Shown here piece by piece: positions 1-10,690 of a stretch of DNA of 64,000 nt (position 1 is the first letter of the stretch; each line of letters begins with the position of its first letter). The notes below the pieces were generated by a model, which saw only the letters and a program-made list of their open reading frames with translations, had not been told where the DNA came from and did no database searches. Origin of the DNA: Saussurea involucrata (taxonomy: Eukaryota > Streptophyta > Magnoliopsida > Asterales > Asteraceae); the NCBI GenBank assembly GCA_033807775.1, contig CM066315.1, positions 5,212,501 through 5,276,500 of the forward strand, read 5' to 3'. Both the position numbers and the translations under genes were made by a program.

Positions 1-24
1 AATCTCAGATTGCGCCAAACACCG

Positions 25-125
25 CTTTGCGCCAAAGACTGATTTACGCCAGCCACAGCTTTGCGCCAGCAGCTGATTTGCGCCAGCCACAACTTTGCGC
101 CAGTAGCTGGTTTGCGCCAACTGGG
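25..125. repeat. Short tandem repeat of a TTTGCGCCA motif
   Basis: The word TTTGCGCCA (or TTTRCGCCA) recurs every 15-17 bases, alternating with CAGCCACAG/CAGCAGCTG. This gives a roughly 32-bp higher-order unit. It is non-coding and lies in the LTR-like block. The repeat may start before the window. Confidence 0.6.
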
Positions 126-1014
126 TGTTTTCTGCTCAGACTCGATTTTCACGATTAAAACTGCAATTCGATAGCTTAAGCGACGAAACAAACCTTAGGA
201 GTGATTACCAAGGTTCTCACTACAAATTAAACATCTTAGTCGATTTCTTAATCAAACTTACCCACTTTAAACATTTGATTTAACTTTGACAACTCGAATA
301 AGAATCAAAACTCTATATTAATACTCTTATTTGATTTCTCAGCTTACATAACTGAGATCAACTAGAACTTATCAATCTAACATTACTCATAAAAGAGAAA
401 ACACAAAGGAATGGTTTCTTACCAGCAAGAACCTCACGAAACGGGAATCGTTGTCCAAACGTTCTTCTCCTTCTTCCTTGTTTCTCTATATCTCTCGCTA
501 CTGGAAAAGACAGGGCGATATTTTCTTAAGGTTTAGCCACCACCTCAGTCACCACCGTCGACGACCACTGTAATACCCCGGGTAAGTCCGTTACTTAAAT
601 CCCCTTTCCGTTAAATTTAGTTAACTTTAAAGTTAGATGTTTAGGGTAAGTTTGGGTAAATGTATAAGTTTAGGGGTGTTTGGATTAATTAACAAGTTAA
701 AAAGGTATTGTGGTCATTAGTTAGTAATGTGGGGTTTAAATGGTAAATAAGGTTAGATATTATCCTTATGGACTTTCAGATATTCAAAAAGCAGAAAATT
801 CAGTAGGTGTTGTGTGTGTGTTTTGAGAGAAAGAGAGGAAGAAGAAAAAGGAAAGGTTAGGACTCCATTTGGTGTGCTTGGAGGTGATTTCAGGTATGTT
901 CCTTTACAATTTATGTCTATAATTGCTAGTTAATAGTTCCTATCGGAATAGAATCATTAAATTCGGGCCTGAGGTTAAAATCTGTCAAATCTGGGTAAAA
1001 TTGGGGTAAACCGA

Positions 1015-1250
1015 CAGAGGTGTCCGGATGATATGAAGGTATCCGGGTAGTTTCTTGGGTAGTGTCCGGGTAGGTTGTTAATAGTGTCCGGACGATTTGT
1101 TTGATGGTTTCCGGATGGAATGAGATACCGGATAGTTCATGTTATCCGGATTAGTTATGCTATCCGGGAAGTTGGGATGTCCGAATTGTATATACTATCC
1201 GGATAAATTGTGTTGTCCGGATTCTTTTGTGCTGTCCGGAAACTATAGCT
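1015..1250. repeat. Cluster of TCCGG motifs inside the solo LTR
   Basis: About a dozen TCCGGA/TCCGGG/CCGGAT words are spaced 15-30 bases apart in an otherwise AT-rich stretch. The same cluster sits at the equivalent place in the related solo LTRs (42722-42985 and 51088-51351). The regular spacing suggests a CpG-rich regulatory array in the U3-like part of the LTR, but no binding factor can be named. Confidence 0.6.
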
Positions 1251-1605
1251 GTTTGGTCATTTTGAGGATGAGAATTAAGTAGATTTATCCAGAGTTCATA
1301 GCCTGCTAAGTATATCTTTTGAGTTCTTTTGGTAAAGAGATGTTTGTATGTAAATGGTTTCAGATTCTGAGAATTTTGGGTAAAGGATCGGATAGCTCGG
1401 AGAAAAGCTTGGAAGGGTGTTTGATAAGCAATCAGGTGAGTTTTACTTCAAAACGTTTTTAAACTGGAATATATTTATGTGTGGATTGGGAATGTGATAG
1501 ATGGTGTGATTATATGTTTATGTAGGAAGTATAATATATTGAGATGTATATTATATTTATATAAGAATTTCACTACACGAGAGCACGTTGGCCGGGCTTA
1601 GGACC

Positions 1606-1712
1606 GGTGTGTTGTGGCTGTAGTTGTTGTACAGTGTGTTGTGGTTGTAGTTGTTGTACAGTGTGTTGTGGCTGTAGTTGTTGTACAATGTGTTTTGGCT
1701 GTAATTGTCGTA
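1606..1712. repeat. Tandem repeat in the solo LTR (about 34-bp unit)
   Basis: Three to four copies of a unit with consensus GTGTGTTGTGGCTGTAGTTG followed by TTGTACA. The related solo LTRs carry a shorter two-copy version (GGTGTTGGCTGTAATWTTCG type) near 43450-43505. A minus-strand Thr-rich ORF across this segment is an artefact of the repeat. Confidence 0.7.
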
Positions 1713-2637
1713 CGGTGTGTTAATTGATTAGTTGGCTTGCAACCAACTAATTTGGCCATGTGAAGGATGAGTGGTACACGATGCACGAGTCTTGCTTGGT
1801 ATTTAATCTGTGTGGTATATGTGTGTTTTATAAAAAGGATTTCTAAACTGACAGGGATTATCTCAGTAGACCTTTAGGACTAACCCTCATTTTGTTTTCA
1901 AAAATATGTATTCCAGATCAAGGATCTTTTGTTAGCAAAGGGAAGAATAAAGCATAGGAGGCGGTTGCTAGCTGACGAAGATTAGGATATGTTTACATTT
2001 TTTTGTATTGTATAACTTTGAGACTTTGGGACCGAATGTGAATTATCATGTATTTTGTTATGAAAGTAACGATGTTATGTATAATATGTTAATTGATGTA
2101 TATTATGTATGTTTTGGGATACCGGGTCGTTACAACCACCACCTCAGCCACCACCGGCAGCCGACTGCCGGCGTTCTTCAGCCGCAACCTCCGGCCTCCT
2201 CCTTTGTCGCCGGTGTCCTGCAACAACCAGCTCCAAACCCTTTCTCTCCGTCTTGCGACCTCCTCTCTCGATATCTCTTTCTCTCGTCGTCTTTCTCTCT
2301 CTCGATGCTTCCTCTCGGCGCACACACAGAACACGCACACACACAAGACTATTACTTTTTTCTCTCTGCTTTCTCCTCACGAAAAACACACAGGGCCTCC
2401 CATGGCATTTTCTTTCTTTCTGCCCCTTCACTCTCTCTCTCTCTCGATGACAGCAACCACACACACACACAACCCTAAAAATGTTTCCTAACTACAACAG
2501 CAAAAGCGGCGCACATCCGAAAAAGAAAGGGAATTAATTTCCCCAAATTCCATATTTTACCCTCATACCTTTTCACAATAAACAAATACAACCCTTAACC
2601 TCCATTTAAAATACATTCCTTATTTTGGGTTATTACA

Positions 2638-3033
2638 TGTAACCTGAAAATGTAACCGCTAGTAATGTGTGCTTTCATAACAACATAACTTGGTCTCCTT
2701 GTCAGAAGAATTGGGTTCAATATCATGGTCCTACGTGATAATGTTTCCCGATAGTTTCAAATTCATTAATCCTCATTCCAATTAATAATACGGTTGGACA
2801 CTCAAATGGATCAATTTCTCCTGGTGTTAAACTCGTTAGCCCATCATAAAATCTTCCAAGTTTACATTAAAACGAGAAACCACACATATCTAATCATAAA
2901 ACATATTTTTGTTTAGAACAATATAACAACAATATCTTTGAATCGAAAATATATCATATGTCATTTATCACAAAAATTGTACTCTTTTGTATCAAAAAAA
3001 ATGTTCACATTGAAAACGACAAACACCTTTTTA
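2638..3033. other. AT-rich intergenic stretch
   Basis: No coding sequence, RNA gene or repeat boundary was recognised here. Confidence 0.5.
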
Positions 3034-3260
3034 GGTCATCCACAATAGTTAAGTTGTATGCAAGGACTTGAAAAAGATAAAAATATATAAAAATATTATT
3101 GGGCCCACCATAATATACTTTATCTCTCTTTGCCTCTCACATTAATTTTTTAAAACACTTGAGGAAGATCAAGTGTTTGATAAATAAAGCTTTTTTCAAG
3201 TTGTGTCTCCAATGATCAAACTTTCTTCAAGTTATCTTCAAACAACCATTGGAGATGCTC
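3034..3260. mobile_element. Tourist-like (PIF/Harbinger) MITE, 227 bp
   Basis: The imperfect termini GGTCATCCACAATAGTT and AACCATTGGAGATGCTC are flanked by TTA on both sides (3031-3033 and 3261-3263), the target preference of PIF/Harbinger. It is closely related to the MITE at 22112-22318. The two share GACTTGAAAAA, CACCATAATATACTTT, TTGCCTCTCACATT and GATCAAGTGTTTGAT. No coding capacity. Confidence 0.75.
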
Positions 3261-3387
3261 TTAGGACTATATAATAATTAAAAAATTTAACTAACTAAAT
3301 TACACTTTTGCATTGATAATAGAGAGTTTTTTTTCATTTCATAGTTAAAGGTAAAAAGATGCCAGTAAGACACAACGAGGAGCTTCA

Positions 3388-4353
3388 GGCGGCGTTTGGT
3401 TCGCAGAATGTTTTTGGATGGAATGGAATCTGTCAAAGGAATTTGACTTTGAAGGAATTGGAATGGAATGTTGTCAGGTTTGACCACCTGTTTGGTTGAC
3501 AGAATTGGAATGAAATCTGTTAAAGAAATTGATATTTGTTTGTTTGGTTCACATAATGTAGTTTGGGAATTGGAATGAATTTTTAGTAAATGACCAAAAT
3601 ACCCTTTTTTATAATTTTGATTTTTTAAACAACATTCATAAGTGATACCTTATATCGAAACAATAATCAATTTATTAGTCCAAAGACCCACCATGGAGAA
3701 AATCAAACAACAGAGATCGAACCATACATAATCGATATAAAAGAAATCAAACAACACAGTTCGAACCATGGAGAAATCGATGAGCATTTGAAGATAAACC
3801 TGTGTGATTTTTTTTTGAAAAGCACACGACTGTCCAGAAACAGCCCCCATCATAGCTGAACCGGAGCAGTTTCAGGCAACCCAGCTGTTGTCCAGAAGCA
3901 GCCGAAAGACGACCCAACAGCTGAATCTGCACCGAGCATACCAGATTCACCGAAAGACGACCCAACAGCTGAGTCTGCTGAACGAATCAGCCGATTTCCA
4001 CCAGGAGCAGTTTCAGACCACCCAGTTGCTATGTGATTGAGTAGTCAATGAATCTGAGAAGTAGAAGTTTATGGAGAAGACGAACTCCTACTTGAATAAG
4101 AAAAGTGTTTAGAGATTAGGGTATAGTTGGGTTAAGGGTATTTTAGGAATAATGAAAATATTAAATTCCATTCCATTGAAATACCACCTCTTTACTAAGG
4201 AATGTTAAAATCCTTCATTCATGGAATTCATTGGAATTCAGAGATTCCATTGTTGAAAAAGATTGAACCAAACAAGGAAATGGAATCTGGTCAAAGGAAT
4301 TCAACATTCCAATTCCATCAGATTCCATTAGAATCTGCGAACCAAACGCCCCC
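3388..4353. mobile_element. Foldback-like TIR element, 966 bp
   Basis: Inverted termini GGCGGCGTTTGGTTCGCAG and the complement of CTGCGAACCAAACGCCCCC extend into long imperfect arms rich in GGAATGGAATCTG. TCA flanks both ends (3385-3387 and 4354-4356), possibly a 3-bp target duplication. The interior (about 3660-4130) is not palindromic. It contains a 48-bp direct repeat of GAAAGACGACCCAACAGCTG (starts 3904 and 3952) that could be captured sequence. No transposase is present and the superfamily is uncertain. Confidence 0.65.
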
Positions 4354-4561
4354 TCAGTCTTCATGTCGTGAAAGTTTTGGTGTTATAAAGCACACCTATA
4401 ACTGTGCAACTGAAATTCTTAGCAATGTAAAAATTACTGTTGAAAGTGAATACTTAGGACAAATTAAAATAGAAATGTAAACTTATGTGAGTGTTAATTT
4501 GATAACTTGGGGATAATATGGCAAAAAATATAAAATATAGGATTTTATAATAAAACACTTA

Positions 4562-4933
4562 GAGCATCTCCAACAACTTTCTCATTTTAAAGAAAATAGA
4601 GAATATGAGGATTTTGAGCTATATTTTTGCTCCAGCAGCTTACTCAACACTATATCTAAAATGGAGAAAGTAAGAGAGAGAATGAGTTTTCTCCAAATAT
4701 AGAGATAACTCATAAAATGATTACGAGATGAGAGCATCAATAGAAATCTCTGAAAATAAATATTTAGAAAGAGAAATAATATTTTAATACATGAAAATAA
4801 TATTTTAATATTATAATCAATGTTTGTTTCTTCAAATGGAGAATTTGTTGGAGATGAATGTAATATTTTTATAGATTTTGACTTTTGATTCACTATATTA
4901 AAGAAATTTTAAAGAATTTGTTGGAGACAACTC
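4562..4933. mobile_element. Tourist-like MITE, 372 bp
   Basis: The termini GAGCATCTCCAACAAC and GTTGGAGACAACTC are inverted and flanked by TTA (4559-4561 and 4934-4936). Ends of GAGCATCTCCAA type are typical of plant Tourist/Harbinger MITEs. The interior is AT-rich and non-coding. A minus-strand 103-aa ORF here is low complexity and not credible. Confidence 0.7.
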
Positions 4934-4974
4934 TTAATATAGCCAGTGTAGGATGAGACGGTGACTTTAATTAC

Positions 4975-5180
4975 GGGAAATTGACACATATAGCCAAACC
5001 AGATTAAGAAAGTGATTTAATAGCCATTCTCTCTCCCGTTTTGCAAAAATAGCCACGGGTCCGCACTTGACCCGACCCGACCCGAGTGCGGTCCGCACTT
5101 GACCGCTAAAAGACGAAAAAAATAAGTTTGTCATGTTTTAGGGCCGGCACCGCAAGTGCGGAGTGCGGACCGCAAGTGCG
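4975..5180 (+). repeat. Left terminal inverted repeat of the MULE
   Basis: It matches the reverse complement of 13990-14195 over about 206 bp with scattered substitutions. The inner half is GC-rich and holds several CCGCACTTG/CAAGTGCGG words in both orientations, candidate transposase-binding sites. The inner edge is CCGCAAGTGCGG. Confidence 0.92.
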
Positions 5181-5368
5181 GCCCGGGAGGCCCAATGCGT
5201 TTTTCTTATAAGCACGTGAACCCTATTATTTTACTCTCCTTACCCCAACAACCGGTCCCCCCATCCTCCCCACCAAGATCTCTACCGCAATTTCAAGTTT
5301 TTTAACCATTCAGCTTGGTTTTTTTAGATTTCAGCCAGTTTGAAGACAAATCTGTTCACGTGAAGTCA

Positions 5369-8300
5369 ATGTCGAACGAAGTAAGTATTTTTGTGGTCCC
5401 CATCTTTCGTTGAACTTATAATTTTATATTTAAGTTTATGTATTGTATTGTATGTATATAATGTATGTATTCTATGAGGATAATGATGTTTAATGTTTAC
5501 ATAAAGTTTGTTCTTTTGAAGTTGTAAAGTTGCAATCACATTTATTCATATTTGTTCATTGTTGGAATTTTTGTAACTCAAGATTTTTTCCCCATAAATT
5601 ATACTTGAAATAAATTATACAACATTGAACATTGATTGAACACTTATAAAAAGTTAAAGTTAAAAGTATCTATAATAAAAAATACAAATTGTTATTAAAA
5701 AATCCATTCAATTTATATAAAACAATGTGAAAAGAATATGTAAAAATTGTATAGAACAATGTCAAATTTAGACATTAATTTAAATATATAATTAAATTAA
5801 TCTGGAAATTTACAGCCATGGTCCCTATAGTTTGAAAAATGACGGTTTTGGTCCCTAAACTTTGAAAATTGTCACTTTAGCCCCTAAACTTGGATTTTTC
5901 CCAAACTTTCTAACTTATCAGTCCCATGCAATTAGAATAATCTGCGATTCTGGAAATTTACAGCCATGGTCCCTATAGTTTGAAAAATGATGGTTTTGGT
6001 CCCTAAACTTTGAAAATTGTCACTTTAGCCCCCTAAACTTGGATTTTTCCCAAACTTTCTAACTTATCAGTCCCATGCAATTAGAATAATCTGAGATTCT
6101 GTAAATTTACAGCCATGGTCCCTATAGTTTGAAAAATGACGGTTTTGGTCCCTAAACTTTGAAAATTGTCACTTTAGCCCCCTAAACTTGGAATTTTCCC
6201 AAACTTTCTAACTTATCAGTCCCATGCAATTAGAATAATCTGTGATTCTGGAAATTTACAGCCATGGTCCCTATAGTTTGAAAAATGACGGTTTTGGTCC
6301 CTAAACTTTGAAAATTGTCACTTTAGCCCCCTAAACTTGGATTTTTCCCAAACTTTCTAAGTTATCAGTCCCATGCAATTAGAATAATCTTTGATTCTGG
6401 AAATTTACAGTCATGGTCCCTATAGTTTGAAAAATGACGGTTTTGGTCCCTAAACTTTGAAAATTGTCACGTTAGCCCCCTAAACTTTAATATTTATATA
6501 CGCAGGACCATAGTGACAGTTTCGGGGAAACTAATGAGTCTTTGACGATTAAGTCAAAGCTTTTACGGTTGAGAGAAATTCGAGAGAAGTTAACCGAGCA
6601 TAGGCTTGATCTATTCCGCGCCACTTGTTTTGGTGACTTGGTGGAATGTGAGGACTTTAATAACGACCCTGCTCTTGTTTTGACCGTTTTGAAGAAAGAG
6701 GTCTCCCCCCCTGATGGTCAGCCGTCAGACTCGTTGTATTACGGTTGGCACGGGTACACACTCAAATATGGCCCTGAGGAGTTCTGTCTTATGTCGGGAC
6801 TCATTTTTGGTCCGATTCAGCGCGTTCTTCCACCCACGCGTGGGGCATTCATTCAAAGAATGTTTCCGGACGGAAAATTGACTATTGGCCGCCTCAAGGA
6901 GGTGTTTGAAACTTTCAGTCCCATCGTTGGTCGAGACCGTCAATCGGACATGGATGTTGTCCGAGTATGTTTGATGATCATGGTAGAGGAGTTCTTCCTT
7001 GGCCGACAACAACATTTGCCTATTTCGGCCACCGTCCTTACGTTGATAGGGAATATTGGGGCGTGGAACCGATATCCTTGGGGAAGTTTCATCTGGGAGG
7101 CAACATATAGGCAGATGAAAGGTTTTATTGGACGTCGACGTGAGCCGAGGCGGAAGCTGACGTTAACGGGGTTTATCCAACCGTTCAAGGTTAGTTACCA
7201 CAATATTAAATATTTATAAAATTGATAATGAATTTGTATGCGTAACATTACTTTTTCCACAGATATGGATTGTGGAGACTTTTCCTCGGTCGAGTAACTC
7301 TTTCTTGTAGAGAGACCGGTTTCCTAGGATAATTCGTTGGGGTAGGAAACAAAAAGTATTATATACTTCTCAAATTAATAAGATTTTGTTACTGACGGTG
7401 CGGGTAAGAATTTTTACAAACTTGGAGGTTTCTCTGAAGATAACCCTTTAAATTCTAATATTGCGTCATCTGTTGCATATATTAGGAGGATGAACACCCA
7501 CGCCTGACTCTTGCCGCCACACTTGAGGAGCAGCAATTTGCGTGGTATACGTCCAACCAGAGGTTCTTCCGTGGTGAAGGCGGTGGTAACCTTGACGACG
7601 GCGATGACGATGACAATGATGATGACGACGACGACGAGCGCCATCACGACGACGAGCGCCATCACGACGACGGCGAGCGCCATCACGACGACGGCGAGCG
7701 CCACCACAATCGGGAGCGCCATCACGACGAGCGCCACACGAGACATGACGGATCTCGACAGGTCCCACCACCCTTCAGTTTCTCTAATATTCCCTCTTGG
7801 GACATTCCGGTCGATGACCCTTATTCAGTGTATTGGGAACACCAGCGTCAGATGCATCAGGCTTATACTGGGCTTGAGGTGCGTGTTCAGGACCTTGAGG
7901 TGGCGCGTTTTGGTACGTATACACACGAGCCATCACAGATGCATGAACCATCATCGAGGCATGCACCATCACAAATGCAGGCGGCATCACACATGCAGGC
8001 GGCATCACACACGCAGTCGGCCTCACAACCACGCCCTTCTTCTTCTTCTTTGTCTCCTTGGTTGAATCTGTACTCTCCCCATGGATTGTTTAGCCCATCT
8101 CCTCAGGGGGTGGTCACCCCGGTAATATACTTTTTTGTTACATCTTCTATATATGTATGACTCGTTTGGCATTCTTTTGAGTTTATAAGAATTTAATTAA
8201 GCAGGGCCATGATTCGCTGTTTCGTCCAATAGGATCTGCGAGACCTCCGTTGGCTACCAATTCTGTCGTTTATGGTTCTCCATATCAGATGGAGGAGCCC

Positions 8301-9282
8301 CTTGCTAGGGGGCACGTCAGCGTAATGTTTTGAGATGGTGCACGTCTCCTTATACGCAATGCCCTGATACTACCCCCGTCATGGCTCGTCCGACTGGGAT
8401 ACGAGGACGTTCAGTTGAGGACCTCTACCTCCAGAACCTGTTGTCGGCCACTATGAGGCTTCCTTATTTGCCTCATATTGAGATAGAACCACGGTTTTGG
8501 GGCCAAATATTGGGCCACGTAAACGATGGATGGCTTGAGGACCATGTTAGTACATTGTTTCCCTTGACAATTTGCTTGCTAATGACACATGACTACAACT
8601 AATCATTGAATGGTTTATTTATAGCATATGGAGGCATGGGTTCGAATGATGCTCTCTTCGCGGTCTGCAAATTCCGAGTGGACAGTTGTTAGCCCAGAGT
8701 TTTGGGGAAGGTTGGCACTTGGGCACCTAGATGAAGCAGCTCAACACGCGAACGGGTCAATGAGCCAGACACATTTATTTCCGGCTTGGACATCTAACGT
8801 GACCAGGGTATGTAAAATTGTTTCCCTATTTCTAACATTATGAATTTATATCATCTAGCTAATGTTATTTTTATGTTTTTCAGGTTCTTATTCCCATCAA
8901 CATCCAAGGTAGTCATTGGTTGGTTGGGGAGTATTGTTTAGAAGACATGGTATTGACCTTATATGATAGTTATAGGGTCCAAGCCCTTTATGACAGAGTT
9001 CGTGAAGGCGTCATCTCTTTCAAGAATGTTATGCCTTACATATTATGTTCCATCGAAGCCCACTCACGAGCTTCCCAGACGACGCAAAATTTCAGTTGGA
9101 GATATGCAGATCATGTTCCGCAACAGACTGGCGTGCAAGGCGACTGTGGTCCATTCACGTGCCTATTTTTGTCAGATAGGGCTAACGGACATAATCCGAA
9201 CATGAATATCGATATCATGGCTTGGCGGAGAGAAATGGCCAATACCTTGTGGATGTTGACGGAAAATCAGTTGAACTTCTAA
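5369..9282 (+). pseudogene. DUF1985 + ULP1 (C48) protease gene of the MULE, disrupted
   Basis: Seven exons can be traced: 5369-5380 (ATG TCG AAC GAA), 6506-7189, 7263-7403, 7486-8121, 8206-8545, 8625-8807 and 8884-9282, with GT..AG junctions in consistent phase. Residues about 35-200 form the DUF1985 region (GWHGYTLKYGPEEFCLMSGL). The fourth exon encodes an Asp/His/Arg-rich low-complexity tract and a short coiled segment. The last exon is a ULP1-type cysteine protease, a SUMO-peptidase-like fold: GSHWLV (His), LYDSYR (Asp), PQQTGVQGDCG (Gln and Cys), so the full triad is present. Breaks: TAG at 7308-7310 in exon 3 (where a Trp codon is likely) and a frame change in exon 5 near 8318-8333 (exon length 340, not a multiple of three). 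This kind of ULP-like gene is typical of KI-MULEs. Its role in transposition is not established. Confidence 0.85.
5800..6486. repeat. 149-bp tandem array in intron 1 of the ULP1 gene
   Basis: About 4.6 copies of a 148-149-bp unit. Each contains CCATGGTCCCTATAGTTTG, CGGTTTTGGTCCCTAAAC and CAGTCCCATGCAATTAG, with CCATGG starts at 5816, 5964, 6113, 6262 and (as TCATGG) 6411. Copies differ by only a few bases, so the array is young. It lies wholly between the donor at 5381 and the acceptor at 6503-6505. Confidence 0.92.
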
Positions 9283-9527
9283 TTATAGAATGGGTTTAGC
9301 TTGTAAAAACATGTATAAAGTTTTATTTACGGTTTAAGTATTCTTGTTTGGTTGTTAACTTTTATTATTTGTTCTTTAATTGCATACATCTGTAGATCCA
9401 TCAACATTACAACAAGATTACACGAAATGCACAATTCCATAAAACTAATTCATGTAAACTACAATTAGAACTTGCAACTTGATTTTTAAATACCCTCGCT
9501 AGATGAATTGTAAAAGTCGCTAGAAGA
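9283..9527. other. Spacer between convergent MULE genes
   Basis: AT-rich interval between the stop of the ULP1 gene (plus) and the stop of the small coiled-coil ORF (minus). It presumably holds both 3' UTRs. No other feature was seen. Confidence 0.5.
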
Positions 9528-10102
9528 TTAATTAATGAAGGCGTCTTGGAGTCCAGTGATCAAATTAACCTTTTCCTTGATCACGTCCTCCATTCCCATG
9601 TAGTCCGATTCGAGTTCTTCTAGTTCCTCTTCAACTTCCTTAATATGTCGTTGCAGCTCCCGAACGTGAGCCCTAGTTATGGCCAGTTCTCGTTTCTTCT
9701 CCGCTAGATACTCAATTTTCCCCTGCTGAATCACCCTGTTATGGTTCCACATACCTTTTACCTTTTCGATATCGGCGTTCGCCTCATCAATGGCGTTTTG
9801 CACTTTGGGAGTAATCCGTTGACTTTGTCGAAGACCCGACGGCATAAATCATACATTGGTGGGGTTCTCATGCCATTATCGTAGTAGTAATTGTCGGATG
9901 TCATCTCCCAGTCTGCTTCCTCCTCAGGCGTGAAAGGATAATCGGCCGTAGTTCGCCCATAATTTCTCCACTCCTCGTCTGTTTCCGGTACCTTCCAGGT
10001 ACTCCGGCGAGCTCCATCGTTCCGTGGTTGGTAGGTTGCCGAACGTGAAGTTCCAGCCCCGTTCGCCGACCTGTTCCCCCTTGATCTTGAACCTCCAGCC
10101 AT
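9528..10102 (-). pseudogene. Small coiled-coil ORF of the MULE, frameshifted
   Basis: Starts at the ATG ending at 10102 (MAGGSRSRGNRSANG, Ser/Arg/Gly-rich). The first frame runs about 90 residues, with an acidic middle (TPEEEADWEM). The reading then continues in another frame (QSQRITPKVQNAIDEANADI), with a heptad-rich helix (REL, EVEEELEELESDY) to a stop at 9528. The two frames overlap at about 9758-9845, so an indel or unusual splice lies there. A joined product would be about 190 residues. No known domain; function unknown. The TATA-like CTATAAATA (minus strand, 10149-10157) about 50 bp upstream supports expression. Confidence 0.6.
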
Positions 10103-10148
10103 AGTGTTGGATTAAACAAGGGAACGTTTATAAACGGTGTAGAGGGGG

Positions 10149-10302
10149 TATTTATAGCAAGTTGTGAACCCGCTACTTAAGTGATCGTTGAATTCTACAC
10201 CACTCCACGGGAGTATTTATAGAAACACACTGCCCCGTACTTGCGAAGCCGCACCCCAACTTGCGAAGCCGCACCCGCACTTGCTTCTTCTGTCTATAAA
10301 TA
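10149..10302. promoter_or_regulatory. Central divergent promoter region of the MULE
   Basis: A minus-strand TATA box (CTATAAATA, 10149-10157) faces the 10102 start. A plus-strand TATA box (TATAAATA, 10295-10302) faces the ATG at 10377. Between them, 10231-10286 holds ACTTGCGAAGCCGCACC twice and CGCACTTGC once. The ACTTGCG core is also the repeated word of the element's TIRs, suggesting shared protein binding. The TATA positions are direct observation; the binding role is inference. Confidence 0.65.
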
Positions 10303-10376
10303 CCCATGTTAGTTCCAATTCCAAAGGTCACAACATCCATACAACATTTTCATATCATAGAATAGTCTCTACCCAA

Positions 10377-10690
10377 ATGGCATCGTTATCTAACCCACGC
10401 CCTTCACAAGAAATACCCGATAAAATCATGAAGGCGATAAAACACAAGGAAGCGGAGATATCGCAACTGACCCAAGAGTGGAAAGAAATGATGGACAGGC
10501 AGTCCACTTGAGAAAGATCGAAGAGGAAGACAAGGAGATCAAAAGGATGAAAGGGGATATAAAAGCTAGGGAGGCTCGTATTCGTCTAGAACAAGAATCA
10601 ATTCACCATATTCTGCAAGACTTTGCAATTCTTCAAGACAAGGTAAACGACAAGCAGAGTTGGATTGATGAAACTAAGGCAATTTTTTGA
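10377..10690 (+). pseudogene. Small coiled-coil ORF of the MULE, frameshifted
   Basis: Begins MASLSNPRPSQEIPDKI at 10377 and reads about 44 codons into TGA at 10509-10511. The coiled-coil reading continues in the next frame (HLRKIEEEDKEIKRMKGDIK) to a stop at 10688-10690. One base has apparently been lost near 10500-10508. The joined product would be about 104 residues, nearly all heptad-patterned helix, with no recognised domain. It is divergent from the minus-strand ORF at 9528-10102, and both encode acidic coiled coils, so they may be distant relatives. Confidence 0.6.

Larger units (their letters stand above)
569..2134 (+). mobile_element. Solo LTR, 1566 bp, TSD ACCAC
   Basis: The element begins TGTAATACCCCGGGTAAG and ends ACCGGGTCGTTACA (TG...CA). 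It is flanked by the perfect 5-bp duplication ACCAC (564-568 and 2135-2139). There is no internal domain, primer site or second LTR, so it is a solo LTR left by LTR-LTR recombination. It belongs to the same family as the 1689-bp solo LTRs at 42289-43977 and 50655-52343. Termini and 5-bp TSD fit Ty3/gypsy, but the superfamily is inferred because no coding part remains. Confidence 0.9.
1..2637 (+). repeat. Old LTR-like sequence interrupted by a solo LTR
   Basis: The sequence on both sides of the solo LTR at 569-2134 joins smoothly (accacctcagYcaccacc on each side), so it was one block before the insertion. It has no credible coding potential. Pyrimidine-rich segments (445-500, 2200-2460) and a terminal TTGGGTTATTACA (ending 2637) resemble the 3' end of a gypsy LTR. 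The 5' end lies outside the window, so this is an inference. Short ORFs across 2008-2491 are pyrimidine/purine low-complexity artefacts. Confidence 0.4.

Noticed and set aside
2008..2491. Overlapping 85-156-aa ORFs on both strands.
   Set aside because: They come from a pyrimidine-rich, CA-repeat stretch of LTR-like DNA, with no domain, and the start of one lies inside the solo LTR.
7414..8065. Several long overlapping ORFs on both strands (Val/Ala-rich, Thr-rich, Arg/His-rich).
   Set aside because: They are shadow frames of the GAC/GAG/CAC-rich fourth exon of the ULP1 gene; only the frame continuous with the splice sites is credible.
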